Source: Kiloniella majae
Lineage (GTDB): Bacteria; Pseudomonadota; Alphaproteobacteria; Kiloniellales; Kiloniellaceae
DNA length: 64,000 nt
Direction of reading: 5' to 3'
Assembly: GCF_002118315.1 (NCBI RefSeq)
Contig: NZ_MTSZ01000001.1
Span: forward strand, 744,001 to 808,000
Shown: in pieces, positions 1-8,363 of the stretch
Position numbering within the stretch: the stretch's first letter is position 1
Layout of the letters: each line of letters opens with the position of its first letter
Notes under the pieces: model-generated
What the model was told of the DNA's origin: nothing
Database searches by the model: none
The model's input: the letters and a program-made list of their open reading frames with translations, nothing else
Position numbers and translations under genes: made by a program

Positions 1-281
1 CGAGATACATAAGTATCTGGCAGATGATCCCAACCCTTTGGAAGTTGCTTTTCCGTGACGCGTTTTAGCGGCAGATTATCAGGCGCCCAGATCGTGAGCA
101 TGACCAAAGGCGGTAGAGTAGACGCAGCCTCATGGACAAAGCGTTCCAGCGCAGCCAGAGAACGCGAAGAAGCAGTATAGAGAACCGGCACCCCCTTATG
201 ATGCCAACGGCCTGAACCGTAAAGCCCGCCCCGCCCTGATAGATCTGTATAGTTTTTATGGGCAAGCCGATACAGTTCCAC
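1..281 (-). CDS. RES-domain toxin, 3' part beyond window
   Basis: RES toxins are NAD+-consuming enzymes paired with Xre/MbcA/ParS antitoxins. Reading the minus strand from a GTG at 281 gives 93 open codons that run off the window edge. The visible part carries the family signature: an early YRLA, a glycine-rich stretch ending in GRW at about residues 24-26, VLYTASSRSLAALE at 34-47, and a following helix plus beta strand (MLTIWAP). The GTG lies one base after the antitoxin stop codon. The same frame is closed by a TGA four codons upstream, so this start is well supported. Toxin downstream of antitoxin is the usual order for RES-Xre modules. The C-terminus, with the remaining active-site residues, is not visible, so activity cannot be judged. 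Confidence 0.85.
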   Translation of the reverse strand, partial: MELYRLAHKNYTDLSGRGGLYGSGRWHHKGVPVLYTASSRSLAALERFVHEAASTLPPLVMLTIWAPDNLPLKRVTEKQLPKGWDHLPDTYVS

Positions 282-282
282 T

Positions 283-702
283 TTAGGCCGTCATCCCGTA
301 TTTCATGCGGTTGATGATGTCATTGACAAAGCTGATACCCGCCATCGTGTCCAGGTAGGAAAACGCGTTTTTGTTTCCCAAGGCAATCTGTGGCGTTTTC
401 ATCCATTCCAACGCCGTTTCCCGGTCATTGAAATAGTCTGTGGCAGAGGTCAGAACTCCCATGATCGCCAAGGTATGCTCACTCTGTTGCGGGGTAAGAT
501 TCCCGTCGCCTTTTTTACGTTGAATACTGCGCAGGTTTGCCCCAATCAAAGGCACCAGATCACCTTTGGCCACACGCAAAACGTCCCCGGCATGATCAAT
601 CATATCTACCGGTAGACCCTGCCGGATCACATTCAACGCATTTTCTGTGGTATTCATTGCCTTGGCATTGCCCCCAAGCAGGGCATATTCCGTCGCGTAC
701 AT
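283..702 (-). CDS. Xre/MbcA/ParS-type (DUF2384) antitoxin
   Basis: This is a 139-residue antitoxin that would bind and neutralise the RES protein encoded next to it and repress the shared promoter. The C-terminal half has the DUF2384/MbcA pattern: ATDYFNDRETALEWMKTPQIALGNKNAFSYLDTMAGI, broken here only by position, spans about residues 89-125, including the typical 'A..WL..P...LG...P.d.l.t..G' spacing. I chose the ATG at 702 because GAGAGG sits five bases upstream of it; an in-frame GTG at 708 overlaps that ribosome site. The N-terminal DNA-binding region is helical but no canonical helix-turn-helix is obvious by eye. The promoter lies 40-65 bases upstream. Confidence 0.85.
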   Translation of the reverse strand: MYATEYALLGGNAKAMNTTENALNVIRQGLPVDMIDHAGDVLRVAKGDLVPLIGANLRSIQRKKGDGNLTPQQSEHTLAIMGVLTSATDYFNDRETALEWMKTPQIALGNKNAFSYLDTMAGISFVNDIINRMKYGMTA

Positions 703-738
703 GATCACCTCTCAAAGGTTAGTATCACTTCACCTATA

Positions 739-766
739 AAGATAGTGACAAATGACGCTTTGTCAA
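739..766 (-). promoter_or_regulatory. Predicted promoter of the RES-Xre operon
   Basis: On the minus strand TTGACA (761-766) is followed after 16 bases by TATCTT (739-744), a good sigma-70 match 37 bases before the antitoxin ATG. Several TGTCA/TGACA half sites lie over and just upstream of the -35 box (about 745-778), suggesting an autoregulatory operator. That operator role is inference. Confidence 0.55.
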
Positions 767-844
767 TGGACATATGACACAATACATTCAAGGTTATTGG
801 TAAAAGTCTCAGATTATCAATCGAGAAATGAATTCAAATTTCAT

Positions 845-2548
845 TCAGTATTTGAGCTGCTCTCTTAACAAAAACTTTTTGACTTTCCCTGTGGATGTTT
901 TGGGTAATGCGTCAAAAACAACCATTTTCGGTGTTTTGAAACCCGCTAGATGGTCACGGCAAAAAGCAATAATCTCTTCTTCATCACAGTCTCTTCCCGC
1001 TTTCAGTTCCAAAAAAGCACAGGGAACTTCCCCCCACTTGTCATGCTGCTTAGCAACGACAGCCGCAACCAAGACGGCAGGATGTTTGTAGAGAACATTT
1101 TCAACCTCAACGGATGAAATGTTTTCCCCGCCGGAAATAATGATGTCCTTGAGCCTGTCTTTTACCTCTATGTATCCATCACCGTGAACAACTGCGATAT
1201 CACCGGAATGAAACCATCCACCCTCAAAGGCTTCGTCTGTGGCTTCTGAGTTTTTCAGATAGCCTTTCATAATGGTATTGCCACGGATCTGAATTTCACC
1301 CATGGCTTTCCCATTTTTGGCAACTTCCTCGCCCGTTTCCAGATTGACAACACGCAATCCCTCTGTGGTTGGAAACCGCACCCCTTGGCGGGCTTTCAAA
1401 CCAGCTTGTTGGGCATTGGGTAATTGATTCCATTCTTCTTTCCAGGTGCAATGGACCACATGACCATAAGTTTCCGTCAGGCCGTAAACCTGCATCACGT
1501 CAAAGCCAAGCGCCTGTATGCCCGCCAGAATAGATGGCGGCGGTGGCGCCCCAGCCGTCATAACCTTGATAGATTTCTGACTATCGACCAAATGCCTGAT
1601 CAGCTTGCGTTCCCGATCAGTGGCATTGACCAGCATATTGAGGACAACCGGTGCCCCGCCAAAATGGGTAATGCCCTGTTCGCTAATCGCTTGGAAAATG
1701 GCCTCTGCTGTTATCGTACGACAGCAGACAACCGTGCCCGCCAAGGCAGCCATCGTCCATGCATGCCCCCAACCATTACAGTGGAACATCGGAACGGTAT
1801 AGAGATACACAGGATGTCCCGCCAGTTCCCAGCCAAGAACAGTCCCCATTGCCATAAGGTATGCCCCCCGATGATGATAGAGGACACCCTTGGGCCGCCC
1901 ACTGGTTCCCGATGTATAGTTAAGCGCCAGCGATTGCCATTCTTCTGTTGGTAGGAACCAGTGATCATCAAAAGTACCACTTTCGAGAAAAGCCTCGTAA
2001 TCCATAACACCAAGCCTCGAAAAGCCTGGATTTGTTTCATTCACTAACGAGCCATTTTGTAAACCTGCGGATACATCCTGCCTATCCACAATATCAATCA
2101 CGGTAATGTCCTGACGATTTGCCAGCGCCAGAGCTTTTTTCACCACAGAAGAAAACGCAACATCCGTAAGCAATACTTTGGTTTCCGCATGCTCGAAAAT
2201 ATAAGCAATTGTATCAGGATCTAATCGGGTATTAATGGTATTGAGAACCGCGCCAGACATGGGCACGCCAAAATGGGCTTCGAACAGTTCAGGTGTATTT
2301 GCTGCAATAATTGAAACAACATCGCCTTTTTTCACACCCTGTTTTGTCAGAGCGGAAGCCAGTTGTGTGCACCGCTGATAGGTTTGCGCCCAACTGTATT
2401 TGCGAGTGCCGTAAATCACAGCAGCGCGTTCAGGGTAGATATCTTTGGCGCGCTCAATAAAGGAAAGAGGAGAAAGCGGTACATAATTCGCCAGATTTTG
2501 CGCAAGTTCATGATGGTTTTGACCTCCAGAACGATGATTATCCACCAT
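845..2548 (-). CDS. Acyl-CoA synthetase (AMP-binding, ANL family)
   Basis: This 567-residue enzyme would activate a carboxylic acid to its acyl-CoA through an acyl-adenylate in the cytoplasm. All ANL core motifs are present: YTSGTSGRPKG (211-221), QVYGLTETYG (about 353), WFHSGD and the DRLKDIIISGGENIS hinge region, and the C-terminal catalytic lysine K555 in STGK. Length and the long N-terminal domain fit medium/long-chain fatty-acid or methylmercaptopropionate (DmdB-like) ligases; the substrate cannot be set from sequence alone. AGGAGAG lies five bases before the ATG at 2548. It follows the DUF1326 gene by 76 bases on the same strand, so it may be the last gene of a DUF2182-DUF1326-ligase unit. 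Confidence 0.9.
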   Translation of the reverse strand: MVDNHRSGGQNHHELAQNLANYVPLSPLSFIERAKDIYPERAAVIYGTRKYSWAQTYQRCTQLASALTKQGVKKGDVVSIIAANTPELFEAHFGVPMSGAVLNTINTRLDPDTIAYIFEHAETKVLLTDVAFSSVVKKALALANRQDITVIDIVDRQDVSAGLQNGSLVNETNPGFSRLGVMDYEAFLESGTFDDHWFLPTEEWQSLALNYTSGTSGRPKGVLYHHRGAYLMAMGTVLGWELAGHPVYLYTVPMFHCNGWGHAWTMAALAGTVVCCRTITAEAIFQAISEQGITHFGGAPVVLNMLVNATDRERKLIRHLVDSQKSIKVMTAGAPPPPSILAGIQALGFDVMQVYGLTETYGHVVHCTWKEEWNQLPNAQQAGLKARQGVRFPTTEGLRVVNLETGEEVAKNGKAMGEIQIRGNTIMKGYLKNSEATDEAFEGGWFHSGDIAVVHGDGYIEVKDRLKDIIISGGENISSVEVENVLYKHPAVLVAAVVAKQHDKWGEVPCAFLELKAGRDCDEEEIIAFCRDHLAGFKTPKMVVFDALPKTSTGKVKKFLLREQLKY

Positions 2549-2580
2549 ACTTTCTCTCCTAAAATCGCGTTACAAGACCC

Positions 2581-2616
2581 TTGTCGTCAGTCTTTGTCAC
2601 CAGTTCTTGTCATCAG
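2581..2616. repeat. Three tandem 13-bp repeats in spacer
   Basis: The decamer TTGTCGTCAG is repeated as TTGTCACCAG and TTGTCATCAG with a strict 13-base period (starts 2581, 2594, 2607). It fills much of the spacer between the DUF1326 gene and the acyl-CoA ligase. Confidence 0.7.
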
Positions 2617-2624
2617 GCAAATAA

Positions 2625-3245
2625 TTAACCGGACCAATCAATCTGGCAGATTTCTGCACTACGGCCTTCGAAATCCCACACTCGGCCAAAGGCGCGAACA
2701 CGCCCTCGGTTTGCTTTGGCAATCGTAACATCGGCACCCATCCAGTATTCTGTATTGGTGACTTTAACTTCCTGTTCTTCATCCTTGCCACCGATGGGTT
2801 CGATTTCACCAATGATTTTACGGCCCACAGCGAGGCGGCGTTTATTGCCTTCGGTCTGGTATTCAACAGGTGCTCGTTCTGCCCCTAGAAAGGTTCCAAC
2901 CAACATGGAAAAAAGACCTGTGGTTCCCCCGGCCTGTCCCGAGAAGATTTTCAAAATCCCTTCATAGGCATCTTCACTGGCCCGCTCATCAATATAGGCC
3001 CCAACGGTCCAGTTTCCTCGCCCCATATTGCCGGGAATGTCCAATACCATTCCGACATTCAGGCCAGAAAGATCAGCATCATTGAAATGGCCACTATCAA
3101 TGCGCACCCCCAACCAGGCCTGACAATAGCCTTCTGTAGGCGGGTGCTTGCCAAGGGATACAACACAGGGACAAAAAACCGTGCAGTTACAGTTCAGTAT
3201 CAATTCACCCTTGATGGACCAATTTGTATCAGATTTGGCAGACAT
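2625..3245 (-). CDS. DUF1326 family protein
   Basis: This 206-residue protein of unknown function belongs to the DUF1326 family. It shows the cysteine cluster near the N-terminus (NCNCTVFCPC, C19, C21, C25, C27), a further CQAW, and the GNWTVGAYID and LVGTFLGAER segments typical of the family. The cysteines suggest metal or redox chemistry, but no activity is established. The ATG at 3245 has GGAG eight bases upstream; an upstream in-frame start at 3287 would add an unlikely hydrophobic leader. The next gene upstream encodes a DUF2182 membrane protein; the two families commonly occur side by side, which supports both calls and suggests a joint membrane-linked role. Confidence 0.85.
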   Translation of the reverse strand: MSAKSDTNWSIKGELILNCNCTVFCPCVVSLGKHPPTEGYCQAWLGVRIDSGHFNDADLSGLNVGMVLDIPGNMGRGNWTVGAYIDERASEDAYEGILKIFSGQAGGTTGLFSMLVGTFLGAERAPVEYQTEGNKRRLAVGRKIIGEIEPIGGKDEEQEVKVTNTEYWMGADVTIAKANRGRVRAFGRVWDFEGRSAEICQIDWSG

Positions 3246-3291
3246 TGATGTAACTCCGTAATAGATAAACCAAACAAAAAGGGACAACGTT

Positions 3292-3321
3292 CCAATGAAA
3301 CTAGGGTCCCAATGAAACTAG
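3292..3321. repeat. 17-bp-period direct repeat
   Basis: CCAATGAAACTAG occurs at 3292-3304 and again at 3309-3321, with a degenerate third copy (GACGAAACCTAG) just after. The pair sits in the spacer between the DUF2182 and DUF1326 genes. Confidence 0.7.
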
Positions 3322-3336
3322 TGATCCAGACGAAAC

Positions 3337-4236
3337 CTAGCTAAGTGACAAGACACCGAGTGTCTGTCCTAAAAACAGAAATGCCGCGGCCAACAGAACG
3401 ATACCCAGCGGTCGAGTGATATAACGACCAATATCAGGTAGCTTTTCGCAGATCATTAAAACCATGGCACCGAACATCCACAGCGGGTTCATCGTGCCAC
3501 CAACAAAACCGAGAAGCATCAAGGCCCAGCAGCAACCAACGCAGATTGCACCATGATGCAATCCCATTCGATAAGCACCCGCTATACCCGGTTGCCAGCG
3601 ACCCATAAAATAGGCCATCGGGGAACGGCATTTGCTCAAACAGGCTTCTTTAATCGGAGTGAATTGATAGATACCAGCCAGCGCCAACAGGCCTGTTGTA
3701 AGCCATCCAGACAAGCTGGTGCCATCAACGGCAAGCAGATCAAATGTAGCGAGCAGTAGCTGTAATCCCGCAGCCGGAATTGAGAAGCAGATCCAGACAG
3801 TCAGATAGCCGCCCAGCAAAGCCCAAAAAGCGCGAGGCGATATCTTGCCATTACCCGCAACCAAAATGTCTTGATAACTTTTCAACATTGGCACGGCGGT
3901 CGGTGCCATCATGGCGAGGGACATGATCGACCACATCGCAACAAGACCAATAAAGGTCAGCTCGTTCGTTGCGGTTAAACAGAGAGAAAGCAAAAGATCA
4001 GCATTTATGCCTAGTGGCAAAGACGCTTCTGAAGAAGAAGATGACAGATCAAAACCTGAAGAGGGAAAATCACCGCCAGAAAACGAAGTATTACGGATGG
4101 CATTGTGTTCTACCGACATCCATAACAAGGCCCACCAAGAAACAATAATGCTAACAAAGAATGTTACCCACGCAACAGCTGGCCCGTAGCTGCCATAAGA
4201 TTGAGAAAAAGACGGCGTGGTAATTTTTGCTGACAT
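3337..4236 (-). CDS. DUF2182 multi-pass membrane protein
   Basis: This is an inner-membrane protein of 299 residues with about seven hydrophobic segments. Family hallmarks are visible: WSIMSLAMMAPTAVPM at about 102-117, YQFTPIKEACLSKC with paired cysteines at about 190-203, and a HHGAICVGCCWALM segment at about 227-240 followed by a conserved EK. Cysteine, histidine and methionine in membrane segments suggest metal handling, and the family has been annotated as predicted metal-binding, but function is unproven. It precedes the DUF1326 gene by 91 bases. A serine-rich loop (about 55-75) looks lineage-specific. There is no strong ribosome site before the ATG, so the start is moderately sure. Confidence 0.85.
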   Translation of the reverse strand: MSAKITTPSFSQSYGSYGPAVAWVTFFVSIIVSWWALLWMSVEHNAIRNTSFSGGDFPSSGFDLSSSSSEASLPLGINADLLLSLCLTATNELTFIGLVAMWSIMSLAMMAPTAVPMLKSYQDILVAGNGKISPRAFWALLGGYLTVWICFSIPAAGLQLLLATFDLLAVDGTSLSGWLTTGLLALAGIYQFTPIKEACLSKCRSPMAYFMGRWQPGIAGAYRMGLHHGAICVGCCWALMLLGFVGGTMNPLWMFGAMVLMICEKLPDIGRYITRPLGIVLLAAAFLFLGQTLGVLSLS

Positions 4237-4512
4237 CCAACCGTAACCATTCCAGTAAAATCAGATTTTACATAAATTCATGTACCTCTAAAATTTACCC
4301 AAAAACGGATAACAATGTAATACGGGTAATTTTCATAGCATCATTAAAAAATTTGATAATGATACATTCAATGCACCTTCCCCAAACCTTGTTTAACAAT
4401 TCAAAAAATGCCTTTTTAAACATCCCACTTATTTAAAAATTTTCCATTATGCTTCACGATATTTTTTTAAATTCAAAGGGCTTGAGTATTTATCCTGTGA
4501 TAGATCCAAATA

Positions 4513-5586
4513 TCAAATAGCTGTTACAGCAGTAACGCGACTCAGAGCCAGTTCGACAATTTTCAAAGCAACGTCGGCGTATGACATATCAGAATTACCA
4601 TTTTTCTGTCGGCTTTCTGAGCTGTTAAATATACAGGCGCGAGGAAAATAACTGCTGTCCGGTGTCATCCCCGGCATCAGGTTGGCTTCTAGAAAATGAG
4701 GTTTACCATAAGAATCAAGCTTGATATCAATTCGACCGAAGTCCTGTGCGCCAAGTTTGGTAAAAACATCTCCCGCCAGCTGGTTGATTTCCGAACGCAA
4801 GGGCTCTTCAATCAAGCGGAGACGTTCTTCATTTTGTAATTTGGCTTCGCTTCCCAGTATGCGATCACCTTTACTGTTTTTTGGTGGAATGATTTCCAGC
4901 GGCAGAATCATCCGTGTTGTCTTTACCTTGTTATCTAGAACAGCAACTGTAAACTCGCGCCCCGACAACACTTGTTCTACAAGTACCTTAGCTCCAAAGG
5001 CAAGAAACAGTTCGGCTAGTTTCAGGCGATAACTTTCAAAATCACGCACGATTGAATTTTCATCAATCCCGTTACCGTTCGCAGCATCAAGTGGTTTGAG
5101 AAATAAAGGCAGAGGCAGGGGGAGATGACTTTCGCTCTTGAATTCATCCGGGTGAGCCAGAAAAAATCTGGCCGTCGCAATACCGTTGTTCAACAGAACT
5201 GTTTTTGCCTTGCTTTTATTCGAATCAAATTCAAGCGTTTCTCTATCAGATCCAGTAAAAGCAATACCGTGAATAGCAAAGTACTCAGAAAACCAAACCT
5301 TATCATTGGCTGTTGTTGCGGGTAAATATTTACTGCACAAAACAACAAGGTCTGGCCTTTCCCTAGCGATTATATCCAACGAGGATTTTGTTGTTACTTC
5401 ATGAAAAGTCACCCGTTGATAACGCTCACCAAGCGCATTGTAAAAGGCTTTACACGTCTCAAGAGAACCAAAGCCTGTTTCCTTCATACCTTCGGTATTT
5501 GTCGCCACAACTGCAATATGTTTTTTTATTTTAGGATCATATGTAATGGGTGTTAATTCCTGCGCATCCGTGCCGATTAACTTCAT
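4513..5586 (-). CDS. ATP-grasp ligase, D-Ala-D-Ala ligase-like
   Basis: This 357-residue cytoplasmic ligase resembles D-alanine-D-alanine ligases. It has the central ATP-grasp features: LFLKPLDAANGNGID, VLVEQVLSGREFTVAVL, then FGRIDIKLDSYGKPHFLEANLMPGM near residues 285-315, where the Mg-binding D/E/N residues fall. The N-terminal substrate domain is divergent and lacks the clear family start seen in Ddl. No peptidoglycan or mur genes are near it, so it is more likely a paralogue making another dipeptide or amide bond than the housekeeping Ddl. It stands alone, with AT-rich spacers of about 270 bases on both sides. Confidence 0.75.
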   Translation of the reverse strand: MKLIGTDAQELTPITYDPKIKKHIAVVATNTEGMKETGFGSLETCKAFYNALGERYQRVTFHEVTTKSSLDIIARERPDLVVLCSKYLPATTANDKVWFSEYFAIHGIAFTGSDRETLEFDSNKSKAKTVLLNNGIATARFFLAHPDEFKSESHLPLPLPLFLKPLDAANGNGIDENSIVRDFESYRLKLAELFLAFGAKVLVEQVLSGREFTVAVLDNKVKTTRMILPLEIIPPKNSKGDRILGSEAKLQNEERLRLIEEPLRSEINQLAGDVFTKLGAQDFGRIDIKLDSYGKPHFLEANLMPGMTPDSSYFPRACIFNSSESRQKNGNSDMSYADVALKIVELALSRVTAVTAI

Positions 5587-5679
5587 GATTTTATACCTGT
5601 TTTATATCGCTTGGCGTTGCCAAAGCGGCCTTTGTGCAAGTGAGACGACATGCACCATAAGCAAGATTCAGAGAAAAAT

Positions 5680-5708
5680 GACGCCCAATTTTTGATTCAT
5701 TGAGCGTC
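5680..5708 (-). terminator. Probable intrinsic terminator of WxC-repeat gene
   Basis: On the minus strand a nine-base stem, GACGCTCAA with TTGGGCGTC (one G-U pair), closes an 11-base loop and is followed by ATTTTTCTC. It lies about 150 bases beyond the stop of the WxC-repeat gene. Confidence 0.55.
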
Positions 5709-5794
5709 GCTATAAGCGTTAATTTTTTTTGCTTCCGGGGGCGTTTTGTTGGAAAAACTACAGCTTCCTAATCCCAACTCACAAACCCCGGATT

Positions 5795-5823
5795 CCGGCT
5801 CTCAGTACCCGGCTTCTCAGTAC
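5795..5823. repeat. 14/15-bp tandem repeat
   Basis: CCGGCTCTCAGTAC (5795-5808) is followed directly by CCGGCTTCTCAGTAC (5809-5823). It lies just downstream of the WxC-repeat gene stop. Confidence 0.7.
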
Positions 5824-5856
5824 AAGGTACTTCGGTGAATTATTTGATGTAGCGAC

Positions 5857-6651
5857 TTATCGCAGGATGCATTCTTCACCATTCTTTTCGAACGGCCTGT
5901 CACATTCCCAATCTGTACCGAAATAATCCAGATGGGCGTTAGCCGGTAAAGAAACGGGCACACATATTCCTTCCTGTGTTTGATAACCACGTTCACATTT
6001 CCAACCGCCATCAAAGGAATCTCCGGTCAAATAAGCATGATCAGGCACGTTGATTTCTTGGCATTTATTGTTGACCTCAATAAAACCGTGCCTGCACTCC
6101 CACCCGTTTCCAAAGGACGAATAAGTAAGTACAGCATTTTTTGGGGCAGTAATCATCAGGCAAGAATTTTGGACTTTTCGAAAAGGAGTTTCGCACTCCC
6201 ATGCGTTCCCCTGACGTACTAGAAAAGCATTTTCTGGAATATCAATAGCCTTGCATAGCCCGTTATTATTTTTCTGGAAGCCACGGTCACATCGCCATTT
6301 CTGACCAAACGCATCAAGATAAGCATTTCCCGGAATAACAATCGCGCTGCAAAGTTCGCCTATGGCTTCAAAGCCTCTTTTACATTCCCATCCCTGGCCA
6401 TAAGGTCGCCCCGTCAGATATGCATTTTTCGGGGCTATAATGGCATCGCAGGCTTCCCCATTTTTACGAAAGCCTCTTTTACATTCCCATCCCCCGACAT
6501 ATGTACTAGCTATTGCATTAAGAGGCATAGGTGATTGTGGTAATTGTGGTGTCTGTCCAATAGCCCTTAGTGGGTAAATTAAACCAGCCACTAAAAGAAG
6601 GCATGTCAGTAATTTTTTGAACTGAGAAAGACCGTCAAAATCAGCGGTCAA
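5857..6651 (-). CDS. Secreted protein with seven WxC repeats
   Basis: No function is assigned. After a hydrophobic N-terminal signal (KKLLTCLLLVAGLIYPLRA) come seven tandem units of about 31 residues. Each has Trp-x-Cys, an R-G-F/Y-like turn, a second Cys 8-9 residues later, then I-x-x-P-x-N-A-x-L and a glycine/aromatic linker. Every unit therefore carries two cysteines, so seven disulfides in the periplasm or outside the cell are likely. The best start is uncertain: the listed TTG at 6651 has no clear ribosome site, and the frame stays open upstream. The repeat scaffold could be a binding or surface-exposed structural protein. A terminator hairpin follows at 5680-5708. Confidence 0.7.
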   Translation of the reverse strand: MTADFDGLSQFKKLLTCLLLVAGLIYPLRAIGQTPQLPQSPMPLNAIASTYVGGWECKRGFRKNGEACDAIIAPKNAYLTGRPYGQGWECKRGFEAIGELCSAIVIPGNAYLDAFGQKWRCDRGFQKNNNGLCKAIDIPENAFLVRQGNAWECETPFRKVQNSCLMITAPKNAVLTYSSFGNGWECRHGFIEVNNKCQEINVPDHAYLTGDSFDGGWKCERGYQTQEGICVPVSLPANAHLDYFGTDWECDRPFEKNGEECILR

Positions 6652-6765
6652 AAGTCGAAAAGCTTTTTTACAAAAAGCTAAAAATTCGAGCGAACCAATG
6701 AAAAAGCCACCCGGAAAAGAGAATAATTCTCTACATTTAATGTGAACACCCCGACCAAAGTCGTT

Positions 6766-6990
6766 TTAATCAACCTCGATATTATGCACGGCGACTTTAC
6801 CGCTATCAGGGTCGGTATGTGTATCAAATTTTACTTTTTGCCCCTGTGTCAGGCTTTTAATGTCCGCACGAGAAAGAGCAGAAAGTAAAATACGAACATC
6901 CTTCTCGCTATCGTCAGGCTTGATATACCCAAAGCCTCTTTCAGCATTATAAAATTTCACTGTGCCTTTAATCATTGTACCGTTAATCAT
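6766..6990 (-). CDS. Divergent cold-shock-domain protein
   Basis: A 74-residue single cold-shock domain expected to bind single-stranded RNA or DNA. The first half is canonical: GTVKFYNAERGFGYIKPDD, with the RNP1 motif (RGFGYI). The RNP2 motif, normally VFVHFSAL, reads VRILLSALSR here, so two aromatic/histidine nucleic-acid-stacking residues are missing. The C-terminal strands (VKFD..., AVHNIEV) are intact. I chose the ATG at 6990 because GGGA lies six bases upstream; an ATG at 6975 gives the minimal domain and a longer frame to 7035 adds an atypical leader. It is not in an operon with its neighbours. The missing RNP2 residues suggest altered binding. Confidence 0.8.
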   Translation of the reverse strand: MINGTMIKGTVKFYNAERGFGYIKPDDSEKDVRILLSALSRADIKSLTQGQKVKFDTHTDPDSGKVAVHNIEVD

Positions 6991-7289
6991 TTTATTTCCC
7001 ATTTTTGAAGCAGTAAAAACCACTCTCGAGCTCATGCACGAAAGTTCAGTGAATTATTCAATTTTTAGAATTTTCAGAAATACCCTTCAGGGACCAATGC
7101 ACAATCAGGCACATTACCTTTCAACGGCCGCAAGGCTTGCTTAGCTATACGTATATGGTGACGATAAAAGTAATTTCAATTGGTACGCAGCTATTTATCT
7201 CTCAAAAATAGCTTTTCTCGGCATTCCTGTTCTGCATTCTGGTTTTTCACCTCTACTCCAACCAAGAACGCCTATCACGTTGGAAGCTC

Positions 7290-8363
7290 CTAGGAAGCAA
7301 TATCCCGATTGATTTTACGACAGAGAGAACCCATGACACGAGATCTGGCTGATCGAACCTGACGTTGCTTATATTGTTCGTGCGATGCCTCGCCATTGCG
7401 GTTGGCCTGATAGCTCTCTTCATCCTGTATCTGGATTTCATAGGGGAAATAAAAACGACGCGGACTACCATCTGTATCTCTGAGCTTAATCCGCTGGCGA
7501 CAGGTAAACTGCAAAGCGCGATAGCTATCACCACTAAAGACATTATCGCTCATACGCCCCACTTCTTTTGGATACTGCATTTCCTGCAGATCCGCGCTGA
7601 CCTGTGCCAGATCTTCAACACCTTTCCAGCGTTCTTCGACCCAATCCACGTCTATAAGACTATTGCGAGATCGTGATGGCTTGATATTGGCGAACATCAC
7701 AACATTATGGTTCCGCAAATAGCAAAGAACCCGAAGTGCATCCAGTGGATAGCGTGTCACCATGCGGATCCCGATCCAGTCAAAGATATCAGCAGCAACA
7801 TTCTCAGCTTTGTGTAACAGCTTAAGCACCGCAGACTTACGGGATTTGGACGCCCGGCTTTCATATGACATCAGCTCTATATCTCCGATAAATATACCGT
7901 TGGATGTATAGCGGATGTGTTGTTCAAAGCGATGAAAGATCTGATCTTGAATTTGACCATGGTAATGTTCGTTAAAAAAGGATCCGCAGTGCGCAAAGGT
8001 GTGCATGACACGCAACAAGGCACAGCTCCACTGTGAGCGCTCTGTCGTTTTGGTCTCGGACACCCACATCAACAGATGCAAAATGTTTTCCTGATTGCGG
8101 ACCTCTGATGGAATTTCTTCATCACTTTCCAACAAAACATCTTCTATAAAATCGATGGCTTCCTGACGGATAGATTCGATTTCCTGACGGTCTTCAAGTT
8201 GATCGTAGTCATAACCATAACATTCAAGGAAGGCTTCGCCCTCTTCAAGTGAAGTGACCTGTAATCGCGGGGAATCAATAATGGATTGACCGTTAAGTAC
8301 CGTCTTTAACGATGCGCCAGCCCAAAGTTTGAGTTCTTCGTTCATTAAATCAGAATTTCCCAT
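7290..8363 (-). CDS. RelA/SpoT-synthetase-fold protein, uncharacterised
   Basis: A 357-residue cytoplasmic protein that I read as a distant relative of the RelA/SpoT (p)ppGpp synthetase domain. The clues lie in order in the second half: a K/R-rich helix SRKSAVLKLLHK (174-185), DIFDWIGIRMV (192-202) matching the 'D-L-x-G-x-R' strand, SYRALQ (280-285) matching the Y-x-S-L-H strand, and PYEIQIQ (307-313) matching the E-x-Q catalytic strand. The N-terminal 160 residues are helical and unlike the HD or TGS domains. It may belong to the poorly described TIGR04552-type group; that is from memory and unchecked. Substrate and activity are unknown. No partner gene is adjacent. The start is the ATG at 8363; a second ATG at 8345 is possible. 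Confidence 0.6.
   Translation of the reverse strand: MGNSDLMNEELKLWAGASLKTVLNGQSIIDSPRLQVTSLEEGEAFLECYGYDYDQLEDRQEIESIRQEAIDFIEDVLLESDEEIPSEVRNQENILHLLMWVSETKTTERSQWSCALLRVMHTFAHCGSFFNEHYHGQIQDQIFHRFEQHIRYTSNGIFIGDIELMSYESRASKSRKSAVLKLLHKAENVAADIFDWIGIRMVTRYPLDALRVLCYLRNHNVVMFANIKPSRSRNSLIDVDWVEERWKGVEDLAQVSADLQEMQYPKEVGRMSDNVFSGDSYRALQFTCRQRIKLRDTDGSPRRFYFPYEIQIQDEESYQANRNGEASHEQYKQRQVRSARSRVMGSLCRKINRDIAS

Noticed and set aside
4227-4436. 69-codon plus frame in the AT-rich spacer
   Set aside because: AT-driven composition, no ribosome site and no family features.
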